Origin: Smittia aterrima
Lineage: Eukaryota > Arthropoda > Insecta > Diptera > Chironomidae
Assembly: GCA_033063855.1 (NCBI GenBank)
Contig: CP093829.1
Coordinates: forward strand, 6,520,243-6,584,242
Direction of reading: 5' to 3'
DNA: 64,000 nucleotides
In this document: positions 1 through 12,400 of the stretch, piece by piece
Layout: every line of letters starts with the position of its first letter
Position numbering within the stretch: position 1 is the stretch's first letter
Position numbers and translations under genes: made by a program
Notes under the pieces: generated by a model
What the model saw: the letters and a program-made list of their open reading frames with translations, nothing else
Databases searched by the model: none
Told to the model about the DNA's origin: nothing

Positions 1-175
1 GTTTCAAATGGAAAGTCTTCTCAGCGGTTTCGGCAACAAGTTGATCAACGACAACTACAAAATGTTTTTAGATGAACTCGTTCCCGGTCTCGAGGCTTCG
101 CTCAGTCGTCAATTCTCGGACATTGTCAACATCATTTTGAAAGACTCGACGTACGAAGAAATGTTCCCAGAGTAG
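1..175 (+). CDS. Takeout/JHBP-family protein, C-terminal exon (partial, 5' end outside window)
   Basis: The open frame starts at base 2 and ends at the TAG at 173-175, giving the last 57 residues. The end reads LVPGLEASLSRQFSDIV and then TYEEMFPE, the C-terminal signature of takeout/juvenile-hormone-binding proteins; the next gene ends in the same way (YDDMFPDRLP). Family members are secreted, carry hydrophobic ligands in a long lipid tunnel, and act in haemolymph or chemosensory tissue. The ligand cannot be read from this fragment. A polyadenylation signal lies at 270-275. The gene is followed in the same orientation by a second family member, so this looks like a tandem pair. Family assignment is firm; the gene body lies outside the window. 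Confidence 0.8.
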   Translation, partial: FQMESLLSGFGNKLINDNYKMFLDELVPGLEASLSRQFSDIVNIILKDSTYEEMFPE

Positions 176-269
176 TCTTGGTACATTTGTTTAAACAACA
201 TTGAACCTGACCTTAACATTTAAGAACACACGCGGCAAATTGATCCATGAAAGTGAAAAATAATCAAAC

Positions 270-275
270 AATAAA
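270..275 (+). terminator. Poly(A) signal AATAAA of the first takeout-like gene
   Basis: Canonical AATAAA 95 bases after the stop codon at 175. Confidence 0.6.
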
Positions 276-666
276 CCGAAGAATCGAAATTATCGTCTTC
301 TCATTGATATTCTTCCTCAAGTCATGACTAAAATTTCACTCAACGACTGTTCGTCGACTTGATATGCGGAAGCAAGTCCCCTTTGCCTATCGTTGACAAT
401 TGTTGAAAGCTTCACGAAGCTCACAATGTCAACGGGTATGTAAAAAAAACTTTGCGGCAATTGATGTTATGTAAGGAAAGGAAATAATCTCAATAGTTCC
501 ATCTCGAGAACTTCCAACAGCATCGACGTTTCGGAAACAAAATTTTCTGCTCGGATGAGCTTCTTCGTAAAATTACCGATTAGTCACGAGCAAGTACCTC
601 AATGTGCCTCTTCTCTTAAAGAACGAGTAAGAAAAAATCTTAATCATTTGCTGGTGTTCGTGTTGA

Positions 667-674
667 TATATAAA
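667..674 (+). promoter_or_regulatory. TATA box of the second takeout-like gene
   Basis: TATATAAA lies about 150 bp before the start codon at 825, with an initiator-like TCATAGT about 25-30 bp downstream. Spacing fits a TATA-type insect promoter and a 5' UTR of about 125 nt. The transcription start is inferred. Confidence 0.55.
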
Positions 675-824
675 GCTTTAGCTCAGCGCCGATGGAACTC
701 ATAGTTAGTTTTGATTTTCAACTCGCTACGCGCGTAGTTCTAGTTATTGGCGCCAAACAATAAAATTGTCATTCGCGAAAGGAGGAAAATCAAAATTCAA
801 TTGATTGAGGATTGAGAATCGACG

Positions 825-2294
825 ATGGCTCGATTAATATTTTTAAGCAGTTTCTTGCTAGTGACTTTGTCAGACTTCAGCTTTGCGAAACTGCGTAAGT
901 TGGTTGGATCAATTAGAAGCACGAGAATAAATTAATTGATTGAGAATATTACTTTGTATTGTCTCATAATCAGCTGCGTCGATCAAAGTTTGCTCTCGTC
1001 ATGAACCAAATCTTGGACAATGCATCATCAATTCGGTGAAGGAATTGCAACCAAGACTCGCCACCGGTCAAATTGATCCGAACTTTGTTGTTCCCGTAAG
1101 CGAAACTTTCTGCTCTGTCAAACCAAATCAACTAAATCTTCTCTTTTTAGGCACTCGAGCCACTAATGTTGGACAAGTGAGTAAATTTGCTTTCAATTTA
1201 TAGAAATTTCGTTTCCCCAACACCGCGCAATTAGACTTCTTCAATGTCAAAGCGCACACTTCAAATAAAATAAATCGTCTGAAGAATTTTTTGTTCAAAC
1301 AAAACTGTTGAGACCATCAGTTATTTCTGACTTTTTTTAAAAAACAAAATATTTTTGTTTAAACGAAAGAAAAAAAGCTTTAAAGTAAAGTCCGTTAAGA
1401 GCAAAGAAGATTAAGAATTCTTTACTTTGTCAACAGCATTAAGATGGACAGAGGACAAGAATTCAAAGCTCAGTTTACGAATCTATTAGTGACGGGACCT
1501 AGCAATTTCGAAATTGAAAAAATAAAGTAAGTTGAACGACGCATCGAGTTCGTGAGTAGAATGCTGCTTTGCCTCATTTCCTCCATCGTATGCTAATAAC
1601 AATGCCCGAGCAGTAGCAGCCTCGACTGATATCGATCGTTTGTAATTGAAATTCTTTGCTTTGTTTTCTTAGAGTTGCTCTTGAGAATGGAACTTTTGAT
1701 TTTATCATTAATTTGCCGAGATTGGATTTCGTTGGAAAGTATCAACTCAAAATTAGAATTTTACGTGAGTTCCCTCAACGAGACTTGCAATGAAATGTCG
1801 GAATTAATTATGAAATTACTTTCAGTTCTTGACATTCAAGGGAAAGGTGAGAAAGCATTGAAATCTTCTCTCAACTTAGCTAAAAAATTTCTTTATTTGA
1901 AGGTGACATGGATGGAACCTTTGAGAACTGCAGAGCTCGTGTCAAGATGCGCTCATCGAAATACGAAAAGAATGGCGAAACTTTCTTGAAGTTTGAAAAG
2001 TTTACCTTGAAGATTCAAATCGGAAAGAATCGTCTGAATCTCAAGAATTTATTCAACGGCGATCCAAACTTAGGGCAAATCGGAAATCAATTCATCAATC
2101 AGAATAGTGAGCTCTTCCTCAATGAGATCATTCCAGGACTTGAGAAGAACTTGGCAGAAATTTTCCAGAAGACAGCGAATGACATGTAAATTTAAATTTA
2201 AATGTTTCTCTGGTCAACAATTTAGTAATCGAGTTATAATTACAGAGTGGCGACTGCTAGCTACGACGATATGTTTCCGGATCGACTCCCATGA
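825..2294 (+). CDS. Takeout/JHBP-family secreted hydrophobic-ligand carrier
   Basis: Eight-exon model: 825-894, 974-1095, 1151-1176, 1437-1526, 1673-1764, 1826-1846, 1903-2185, 2246-2294. All junctions are GT-AG and keep one frame. The start MARLIFLSSFLLVTLSDFSF is a signal peptide. Next come the conserved paired cysteines (KVCSRHEPNLGQC, a disulfide in this family), the core LDFVGKYQLKIRI, the central GTFENCRARVKM segment and the C-terminal YDDMFP. The product should be an extracellular tube-like carrier of juvenile hormone or other lipids; the ligand is unknown. It lies about 650 bp after a paralogous last exon in the same direction. A poly(A) signal sits at 2337-2342. Two very small exons (26 and 21 nt) make short-exon errors possible, but the frame closes cleanly. 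Confidence 0.85.
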
Positions 2295-2336
2295 CACTAC
2301 AAACATCGTTTGACGCTCATGACCATATCGATTCTT

Positions 2337-2342
2337 AATAAA
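2337..2342 (+). terminator. Poly(A) signal AATAAA of the second takeout-like gene
   Basis: AATAAA 43 bases after the stop codon, within a T/A-rich 3' end. Confidence 0.6.
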
Positions 2343-2840
2343 ACGTTGTGATTTTTGACACTTTTTTGTTTCATTTTATGGTTTGAAAAGTTACACTCAA
2401 ATGTTTTTTAGCTGTTCCTTATAAGAAAGCGCTGGCGATCAACACAAACTTCGAAAAATTTTGTAAACTTCTTCAGTAATTTACCAAACATTTCTTATTG
2501 ACATTTCACTTTGCTCAGAACTCATAACTTTACTGGAAATGCATTCTAACGACTCTTTTCACTCAAAGTCAGCATGTGCGAACGCAGAGAGTGAGAGAGA
2601 GTGTTGACTACGGACTTCAATTAAATTACAAACTTATTCATCGTCGAGTGTGTTTGTGATGAGAAAATAAGCAAGCACAATACACAGGCGAACATTGCGC
2701 TCGCAGCCTGGTATGGCAGTCACTTCATTTTCGTTCAAATTTTGTTGGCATTCATCATTTAGTTGTTATTTGAAGTGGATGTTTGAGTTTGCCGAAAATA
2801 AGATTTTTAATCTAATCGAGAGCTATCAAACCAAAGCGAA

Positions 2841-4708
2841 ATGTCTATCGTAACTGGAGAGGACAAAATTCCATTCGTGGACTTAGGAGAAGGATACAAG
2901 ATACGTTTGGAATATGAAGATCTTGTCGACGAGGAATATATCGAGAAAGCTAAGAATGAGTTGAGAGAAACGCCTGAGAACGTTGCTAGTGCGATGGAGG
3001 AGTTAAGGGAGTTAATCAAAAGTAAGAATCTTAATGAATTGTAAATTAATTCAAAATGAAATCATCGTTACTGTGTCGATCGATAGGAAACGAAATTATC
3101 ATGTTGGCTCGAATCGCTTTCAAATTAAATTGTGTCAGTTCAAAGAACTTTTTTTTTTGTGATAAGCGCTCGAATTCGAGATGAGAATGAAATGTTTCGC
3201 AATCACAAGTCCGTTCATGTCCAATGAAATTTGTACCAAACAATCCAATTTCAATTAAAAAAAGTTTCAAAACAAACTGGCATTGAAATTAGACTCGAAA
3301 CACATGAAATCTGTGTGGACCGGCTCGACGTAAAAGTAAATTTTATGTCGAAAGATGAATAACTTTTTTTGTTAGGAGCGTTTTGAGCAAGACTTTAATT
3401 TGAGATTTGAGTTAGTTATCAAGGAAATTAACTTTTGTTCTCCAAAAACTTCCCACAAACTCGTGAATTGCAATGATTGCGTTAATTTTCATCAAGTTCA
3501 TTATAAAAAGAACAGGTTTGAGTCATTGTTATTGTCATTAAGTTCTCAGATTTTTTTGTAGCTGCTGAATTTTTAATATTTGACAACATGACCTGAGTAA
3601 AAATATTAATTATCGTTTTAGATGAGAAGGATTTGACTTTCCCGATCGATGCTGACATTTTTCTGATGACTTATCTTCGACCCTGCAAGTTCTACGCTAA
3701 AAGTGCATTCGAAAGATTGCAAAAGAGTTTCAAATTCCGAGTCAAGCACAAGAAAGCTTGCGAACACATTACAGTGGAGAATGTAGCGAAAGTTTTTGAA
3801 GACGATCTGATTAAATATTTCCCTTGTCGTGATTTGAACGGACGACGAATTCTTTATCTTCATTTAGGAAGTGAGTTCTTGTTTCTTTAATTTTTTTGTT
3901 GATCTAAAAATCGAATTTATTAGAAAAGTGGCAACCGTCGCGTGTCTCAACTTATGATGTTTTCCGAGCGATTCAACTTAGTCTGAATGCAGCGATGGCT
4001 GAACCTCTCACTCAAGTCAATGGAGTCTCCGTCATCTTGGACATGGATGGTCTCTCGTTATCGCAAATTGTTCACTTTACGCCTTCGTACGCTGCGATGG
4101 TTCTCGACTGGCTTCAGAACTGCATTCCAATCCGACTTAAGACTGTTTACATTGTAAACAATTCATATATTTTCAACATGCTCTTCGCGATCTTCAAGCC
4201 TTTCATTGGAGCAAAGGTTAGATAATTTAAATCTTTTGTAGTTTCCGCAAAATAATTTATTTCAATTTTTATTATTTTTTATATTACAAACTCAACTCAA
4301 CTTAGCTGAGGAAACGAGTAAGTAGACGAGTCTCCGTTTTCATTATCAAGCTGCTAGCTCAACCACAAATAACTTGATCCATATGAATTAATTATTCTCT
4401 GTGTTTAGATTCATTTCATCAACAAAGATTGGGGAACACTCACTAATAACCTTGGGAAGCATGCACTACGTAAAGAGTTTGGAGGTGAGCAACCAGTTGA
4501 TGACGTGGACGGAAAACTTCTCGTTGAATTTCTAAAACTTTTTAATGCGCAATTTGAATGTAAGTGGACGACCTTGAGAATCAAAATAATTTTTATTAAC
4601 AATCGATTTGCAGTAATGGATTACACAGGATACGGAATCGAAGACGTCGACGCGAAAGAGAAATTAGCGAAAGGTGTTAAAGAAACTTTGAGTTTCGTGA
4701 TGAAGTGA
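2841..4708 (+). CDS. CRAL-TRIO (Sec14-like) lipid-transfer protein, alpha-tocopherol-transfer/clavesin type
   Basis: Six-exon model: 2841-3021, 3622-3870, 3924-4216, 4306-4317, 4409-4559, 4614-4708; 326 aa. The N-terminal helical CRAL-TRIO_N region includes the PCKFYAKSAFERLQKSFKF segment (consensus LRxxKFxxxxAxxxL). The lipid-binding domain follows, with VSVILDMDGLSLSQI, the TVYIVNNSYIFNMLFAIFKPF strand-helix core, and the LRKRIHFI segment that closes the pocket. Family members bind tocopherol, retinal or phosphoinositides in a hydrophobic cavity and move them between membranes; the ligand here is unknown. No signal peptide is seen, so it should be cytosolic. The fourth exon is only 12 nt, but it restores the LRKR residues expected in the family; skipping it also keeps frame. 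Confidence 0.85.
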
Positions 4709-7700
4709 AATTTTAGTTCAAAGGAATTATTGAAATATCAATTTGAAAATTATTGGGGTAGGTTTACGGAATCAACAATTTTTCATTTGTTAGCTTTTTT
4801 AAGCTTTTTATAAAAGCTCTGTTAAAACTTTTTTTCTTTAACTTGACCATAAATAAATCTGAAAATGCTTTTCACCAAATCAAAAGCTCAGTTTGAAAAT
4901 ATTTGGGAGAGTAAAAAAGATAAATCTCAGTTTGATGTTTGACTGAGAAAGATTCGCAAAGTTCATTTCATTTCTAATTAAACTTCATGATCAAAAATAT
5001 TTCTAGTTTAACTAATTAACACTTTGAACCCGAAAATTCCTAACTCAGAAGTCAACGATGAAGTTAAAAGTTTGAAGAGGTCTTCTCTAGGCGAGAACGA
5101 ATTTTAGGTGAACAACAAAAAACAGGAAACTCGACTTTGACTTTTGTTCTTTTATGCTTCTCTCTCTTCATTTCTTTCCTTTCATCATCACATTTTGTTT
5201 TGTATCTTTCTAAAAAAATCTTTGTCTGACAAAATCTGATCAAATGTTCAGGTCACTTGAGGTTTTTGGCATCACCATTGGATGATCGAGCAGCGTTTGA
5301 AACAAAAATTCTACGAAAGCAATGAAAAGCCTTTAAAGTTTAAACGAAGCGAGAAACAACGATTCGATCTTGTGTTGTTAGAAATAGGAAGTCAATGAAT
5401 GAAGAAGAAAAAGAAGACGAAACTTTATGAACTCGAAAATTACTTAAACCTCTCGATGGTGATGATAAAGGTTAAAATTTGTCTTCATCTTTAACAAAGC
5501 GGACTCAACAACGAAACTCACAAACAGTGAATGTTACAGGATTTAAAAAGAAATTTGTTGCGTGCAAGAATTTTCCTAAAGAACTAAAATTTGTTATTCA
5601 AAGCACTTTCTGACAATCCTCGTCAATATTTCTTTAAAATAAAATGGAAACTTAAAATTCTAATCATCCATTCGAAAAGAGTTGAATACGAGACGCATTC
5701 TCATGTTTAAATTACGAACAAGTGACTTCTTCAGTTTGTATTTTGACTGCGAACTGTCCAAGACAATGACACGAGTTCATTAGTTTTTAAAACGAGAACC
5801 AAACCCGAACGAAGACAAATTTACGCTCGAAACGATTCGGTAATTAACCGGAAGTTGAAAAGATTTCACGAAGAACAAGCGAAATCAAAATAACGTTGTC
5901 CCCGTCACGACCGAAGAGACTTGACAAGAAGAGGAAGTAGTAGAACTTTTATTGTCCAGAGCGGGAAACAAGAAGCGAAATCTCCACGAAGCTCAACGCT
6001 TTTTTGATGTCTTGCGTCGACTAGGAAGTCAGAATTGAATAAATCTTCGTATAACGAAACTTATAAAACATTTTTAGTTTCATAACCAACATCGCCATTT
6101 AAAAACCTAATAAAGTCAAGAAAAAAAACTCTTTTTGATCAATCTTACTAACCTACATCCACTACCTAGAGAAAACACTCTCCTTTCCACAAGAAATTCA
6201 ACAGCCAAAGATTGCATAAGATCTGTGTGAATGCTTCAATAAATGTATAAAGAAATTACATGAAATCAGCGATAGAGGCGACTTCGTGAGGAACGTCACA
6301 AACTTTTTACTCTTCACATTGATTTATTGAATCACTCGAAGTCGTGATTTGTGATGCTCCCTTGCCATATTTCGAAAGATGCTTTATTAGAGAGGAAATA
6401 CATTGAAACGTAGCAACTAATGCACACGACTTAATCCGCGACTCAAGACACTCTCACGACGCTTGCAGATCGGCAAGTTACTTCGACGACCGGAGCAGTT
6501 AACTCACTTCTAAACAAATCCCATTACGTGAAAGGTGAAAGTTATTTTTTTTTTCGCTAACTCTAACTCTATTGAAAACTGTGCCACAACCGAGCAGCGC
6601 ATAATTTTTTTCATGTTCGGGTAGTGAGTAAATCTCTTGACATAGATATTACAAAACCGTCGTTGCATAATTTTCTGTCTAGCGGTGACGTCATTTTCTT
6701 CTTTCACGGAAATATTTTCTTCTGTCGCGCTTCGAAATTCGCTCGTTCAATTGAGAAACGAGAGTATGTAAGTAAGACAACGACCGAGTCGAACGAAACC
6801 AAAGATTGAAAGATTTAATTGAGTGGAATTTCTTTTATTTCCTTTATTAGTTAAATTGATGTTATTTAACCTCCGCCCTCCGTCGCTCGATTCTGTAATT
6901 TGCTTGAAGCTTGAGCTCTTCTCAAAAAAAATATTTTTATTTGCTTATTGTGAAATATTTCATTTTAAGACTTCTTCCGAATTCAAAAGACGAGCGCAGA
7001 TTTTTCCTTTTTTTCCAGGTCATACGACGAAGCGCAAAAGGATCCCGAGATGCACAATCTCTTTTCGATTCCGTTCCCACGCTCCACAACACACATTGCA
7101 TCAACTTCAAGAGGAAAGGAACTCGACAATGTCGAAATAAAAAATGAAAAAGGTCCTTTCATGAAATGAAATGTTCATCATTTGTGTTAAGAGCAACCAC
7201 ACATGTTTCATCTTTAACTAAAAGTTTTCATTTTTCCGTTTGGAGTTGTGATCATGTTTCATTAGTCGAGATTCTTCTTTTGGTTCCTCATTATCGAAAA
7301 AAGATTTTAATGATACGACGAAGGAAACTTAATCAAATTATATCCTTCGAGAAATTATCTAATATTCCGTTTAATAATCTCAGGTAGACAAATTCATTAA
7401 AAGATTTTCGTTGAAAGGCAAAAGAGAAAGACGACTATTCACCTATCGACGATCGTATCTTTTAAATGTTTTCTCTTTCGGATCGAGAATGCTTGACTAT
7501 AGCATTAACGACGACTCACAGAGTCGAGTTCAGTGTTCTAAACTCAGAATCTGTTGTTGGAGAAAAAACCTTCAACTATCTTGTCGGCTCTGCGTTGGAG
7601 TATACATTACACACTTGAGATCGCTTGAACGGAATTTATCTTGTCTTTTGGCAAGGAAGCCTTTGTGATGCATATAAAAGAACCAAGGTGGTCTCAAATC

Positions 7701-8574
7701 CCGGATGCGACTTGGTGTTTTGAAGCCTACACGGACCCTTTTCCAAGGTTGAAATCGAGAAATTGCAGCAGATTTTAGTTCGAATTAAGTCCCAATTGTT
7801 CTCGCCAGCTCAAGTGGGTTTATGCGTATTGCAATGGGAAGCGGCAATTATTCAATTTTATCTCGTTCGTCTGTTCACTTCGTCGAAAGAGATTTTTATT
7901 TGTTCGAGCTAAGCCGTAAAATATCGGCAACAATTTCTTTCGTAACAGAACAGGGACGAGGAGGAATCATTTCCCTCCCTTCTCTGCCGTCAGAAAATTA
8001 ATGTTCCGAAATATCCAAGGGTTGCGCAAACGTCCTTCGTTCTCTATCGTAAATATCATGCAGGATGTCGACAAGTGCACAAAACTTTGCTTCCATCCGC
8101 AGCAAAGTGCGTGAAGGCTTAGATAGGGAGAGAGAGGAAAATAATTGCGGATTAGTTGAAACTTTCCAGTAATTAATGGATTCGCTTTTTTCGGTCGAAG
8201 TCTTTTCTGGAATATTTAGAATCAGACGACGAGCGACATTCTCGAAACACGTTATGACGAACCTGAAATCAGAAAACTAAAGAAACAAAAAATATTTCTT
8301 TTTTTTCGGAGCCCATCGGAATATTAATGAAACGAGATTATGCTTCTGCTGACAAAGGTTGGTGAACTCGTGAATGATTCCTTGAAAATGTATTAATAAC
8401 CCATGAGGAAGCGAAAACATTTGCATTTCTCGCGACATTTCTAAAATATTTATTCGCGTGTCTATTTCTTACTTTCCACCAGAACTTCTACACAGAAAAG
8501 CATAAAATACGGAAGAGAAATTCATTTGCAGCTCGTTTTATTGGCCTTTTGTAAGAAGTAAACAGTTTTTCAAT
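4709..8574. other. Intergenic, 3.9 kb
   Basis: No convincing coding exon on either strand: the short open frames are Lys/Phe-rich, lack domain signatures and are not linked by plausible splice sites. It holds a full CRE palindrome at 6686-6693. The rightmost part is the 3' flank of the minus-strand gene that starts at 9428. Confidence 0.6.
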
Positions 8575-9428
8575 TTAGTATGAGTGATAATTGTGACTGA
8601 GATGTTTGGGCGGGTAAGCATGAGGGACACTCCAAGGTTCTGGAGGGAATGACGGGAAGGCTGGTTTGATGGCCTGAGATTTGTAGAAAGATAACTTTGC
8701 AGCTTGTTCTGCTTTTTGAATCTCGCCATTCGCGTGAGTGGCTGACGATTGAATTGCTCTCGCAGCCTCAGCGTCTTTCACCGCTTGTTTAATTTGAAGC
8801 TCAGATGCATAAGCTTTCGCCTGTTATCAAATGGAAATAAAATGTAACAATCGATCGCTTGATAATTTTCCTCTTACTTTTGCTAGTTTCTGTTGAGCCA
8901 ACACAACATTTTGAGCTTCAGCTCTCAAAGCGTGCTGAGCCGATTCACTTTTCTGATGAGCGATCAGTGCTTGAGCTTCCTTCTCTTTAATAAGTTTTTG
9001 CGAATATAAAACATCTTCCTTGGCAGCCGCCACGTATTGTTGAGCCAAATAAACATCATGAGCGGCTTGCTTCGCAGCCTCAACCAAATGCGTCAAGTCA
9101 TTGGCCGTTGGAAGGAAAACGTTGGATCTTTGAACGAAGAATCCGTTGATAAGAAGGAAGCTTAGAAGATTAAGAATTTACCTGTCATGAAGCAGGTTCG
9201 GGGGCGTATGAATTGAGTTCAGTTTTAGAGTAGAAGTCCATCCACCGTTAAAGCCCAACGGATAACCATAATCGTCGATACCTCTTTTCGTGCTCTTCTT
9301 CACCTCAACTTCTCCCGAAGTTAGACAAATCAAAACGGCAACTAAAATCTGTTTTGGGAAAAGACAAAAAGTTATCTTATCAAAGCGACGACAAAATTCA
9401 ACTTGTTACCAGTTTGTAAAACAACATT
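8575..9428 (-). CDS. Secreted Ala/Gln-rich coiled-coil protein, unrecognised family
   Basis: Four-exon model on the minus strand: 9428-9410, 9341-9182, 9127-8878, 8820-8575; 224 aa, all GT-AG and in frame. It opens with the signal peptide MLFLQTVAVLICLTSG and then a charged segment with a possible dibasic site (KKSTKRG). Residues about 75-185 are a continuous Ala/Gln/Lys helical heptad region without proline. The tail is Pro/His/Tyr-rich (PAFPSFPPEPWSVPHAYPP). The composition recalls insect secreted Ala-rich coiled-coil proteins of cuticle or eggshell (DUF745/Vajk-like), but this is resemblance only. A TATA box and initiator precede the start at the right spacing. Function is unknown; a structural extracellular role is inferred. 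Confidence 0.75.
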
Positions 9429-9459
9429 TTTGATCTGAACAATGAATGATGATCGACTG

Positions 9460-9494
9460 ACTGATAAAACTGAAAGTGCATCACTTTTTATAAC
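9460..9494 (-). promoter_or_regulatory. TATA box plus initiator of the Ala/Gln-rich secreted protein gene
   Basis: On the minus strand TATAAAA occupies 9494-9488 and TCAGTC, a match to the arthropod initiator, occupies 9465-9460, about 31 bp downstream. The inferred start lies about 35 nt before the ATG at 9428. Confidence 0.65.
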
Positions 9495-12400
9495 AAAAAA
9501 AAACGAAGTTAACTTTCGTTATCATCAAATTATTTCTTACGGAAGACAAAATTGAGATTGCACTCAAATTAAATCATTTCAATCATTATCGCAATGCTGG
9601 TGAAAGTGAGGAAAGGATCGCCTTCCAATTCGCGTTAGATGGCTTCAAGTCGGTATTCAACTTCATTAAATCTTTTGAGTCCATTAAAGGCTTCGCTGCT
9701 CGTTCGTTATTCGACGACGACGACGTGATGAGTCAAGTCCCCTGCACATGTTTTTTTTCCTTCAACTAATTTTGAAGAAGAAAATAAAAATTCAGCATAA
9801 AAAATCTGTTTCAAGAGGAATTTGTGTGTATTAAGTTTGGTTTTTGTCATCTGATATCCTGATATGTGCGCTCTTCAAGCAGCTCTCCAGCTTAGTATTT
9901 TCATGAAAGGAAATCATTTTTGTGTGCGCATCAACTGATGTCAGAGAATTTTTGTTTTCTTCTCCTCATAAAATGAAAACATCATGTTTTTCTTCAAACG
10001 TCTCTTGTTTCAAATGTTTGCCATAAAGGTCGGCTCATACAACTTAATGACGTGATGTGCATTTTATGGTCTTTCTCTCTCTCTTGTCATCTTTTGTCAT
10101 GCAAAAAGAATTGCGGGTGCAAACTTCTTCTTCACTCTTCGCTTTTTCCGTTCATTCAAATGAGAATTCCAATTTGTCTAATGGATTCGTTCTATTGAGC
10201 GTAAGACGCAACGATAGCGACAAGGTAAGTTCAACTGGTGGTTTCTTCCTTCATTTCCCCAAACCGGTTTCAATCTTTCTCTCTTTCTTCACATGATTAG
10301 TTCTTTATTGACGCTTCTTATTCGTGCTTGAAGATTTCAAAATGATTTTGTCTTAGATAGAAAGCATAACAGAGAAGAGATCTTGAAATTTAAAGCAACC
10401 GCATCAGTGGAAAGATTGGAAGAATGTTCTTCTCTCTTGATCACAAGATCACACACAAACGCATAATCTCTGTGTGTGTGAGTGTCTCTTCAAGACATTT
10501 AATAATTCAGTCATGATCTTCACTTCCTTTTACGATCATCTTGAGTTCTTTTATCTTTAATGCGAACAAAGATTGATTTTCAAGTTTTCCCTCCTCATCA
10601 TCATCGTCAAAGCGAATGGGTTCAGCTAATTGATAAATGTTTGGCAATATTTGAACGAATCTTTGAAAATTATATCATTTTCGAGCCACCGTAATGCCAA
10701 CGGAGGCATGAAGAAAAAGCAAGCATCTTATGTAACAATTTCGCTGTGAATCGAGCAGAAATCTTTCACTAGGTTACATCGGAGAGACCTACTTTTGCTT
10801 AATCGAGAGCTATAACGTTAAAGATCATTGGGAAGAAACAAGAGACGGCCGTCGAAAGGAAGTGGCGATCACGATTGAGTTTCCGCGTGAATTTTAAAGT
10901 TCTACGCCACTATTTTACTTCTGAGTCGTTTAAGATCTCGAAATACTCATAAACGAAGCTTTACCACATGCAAGAAATTAAGAAACTATGCGGGTATTCG
11001 TTGCACGTCGTCTGTGTTGAACTCACTTGCCGTTCTCTCGATTTGAATTTAAAAGGGTTTTAATTCGTGGGAGGAAAAAATATTTTGAGATGAAATTTTT
11101 ATTTTTAAATATTTTAAAAATATTTTTGAATTAGATTAAGTCGAGGACAAAAAGGAAACTTTATTGTGAAGTCATTGAAGTTCATCTTAATATTCAAAAT
11201 TATTTTTAATCAATCAACAAAGAAAATTGAAATATTTTTGTGATTCACGAAATATTTTATTTCTCATGAAAACCCTTCAAAATATTTTCACCATCACGAG
11301 CATTGCTAGTCGTCTCGCATTTACGGCACCATCAACACAACGATAGTTCGCTTTGCTTCTACAGACAGACATGTAAGCGACAAACCATACAGCGGAGAAT
11401 TTTTAGCTGATTCAGATTTATGAATTCATTCGTTTTCTTTCGTTCGAACGACGTAGAGGAAGCGGTCGGTTGATGAAGTTTGTTTAAGAATTTCTTTTTA
11501 GTTTTTCATTTGAATTAAAAGTATCGAGTAAACGATAAAGAAAGTTTAATCAGTTCTTTAAGTGAAAACGTCCAATGCATTTTGGTGGAGCTTTGAATGC
11601 AGGGATCGTATGCAACCGACTGAAATGAAACGGAAGGATTCTATAAATAAAACATACAATCATCGTCAATTAACAAGTGGAACAAGAAGCCAAGCATTTT
11701 AAAAAGTTTAAACAACACACAAAAATAAAGATTCGGAAGAAGGAAAATCGTCGTGTGTGATAATAAAACAAAATAAATTTGTGATTTTCGAAGAAGAGAA
11801 AAAATAAGCAAAGAGACAATTATGATTAATTGAATATCAAACTTCCTGTGCCACAACGAAAAGACAAAAGTGTACGACGGACCTAAAAGAGTTGTCGCTG
11901 AGAAAAATAAATATTTAGTGAATTACATCATAAAATCTAACTTTCAAATTATTATTGCTGCTGTTTGTTACAACACAAAGCATTTTATCTCTCGTATTCG
12001 CGGACTCACATCACCAGGAAGCGGATTGCAAAAAGTAAGTAAGAAGATTTATGACTCTATGACGAAACTAATCTTTCGGATATAAAATGTATGATGAGAT
12101 AAGATAAGCGAGCAACAAGTATTTTTGTTTCTATCGCGAAAATAAGTGAACGCCACTCTCCATGAAAAAATTAGAATTATTTTCGAAGAATTCCCAACAC
12201 ACAAAAAGTAATTTAAATTCATTATGAATTCTAATAAAACTAAAGTTTCCACTTCCGCGTTCACTTCAAGAGAGTGCAAATGAAAAAGTAACAACAACGA
12301 GAATGTAGAAAGATTGCTACACTCGCTCGCGTAGCGACTTTAAAGTATTAAAATTATTGAACTGAAAATGTGTGTCTTCCGTTTCTCTTCATACTTGAAA

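Noticed and set aside
7680..7740. Possible tRNA-like B box (CTCAAATCCCGGAT)
   Set aside because: No matching A box or cloverleaf pairing was found at tRNA spacing.
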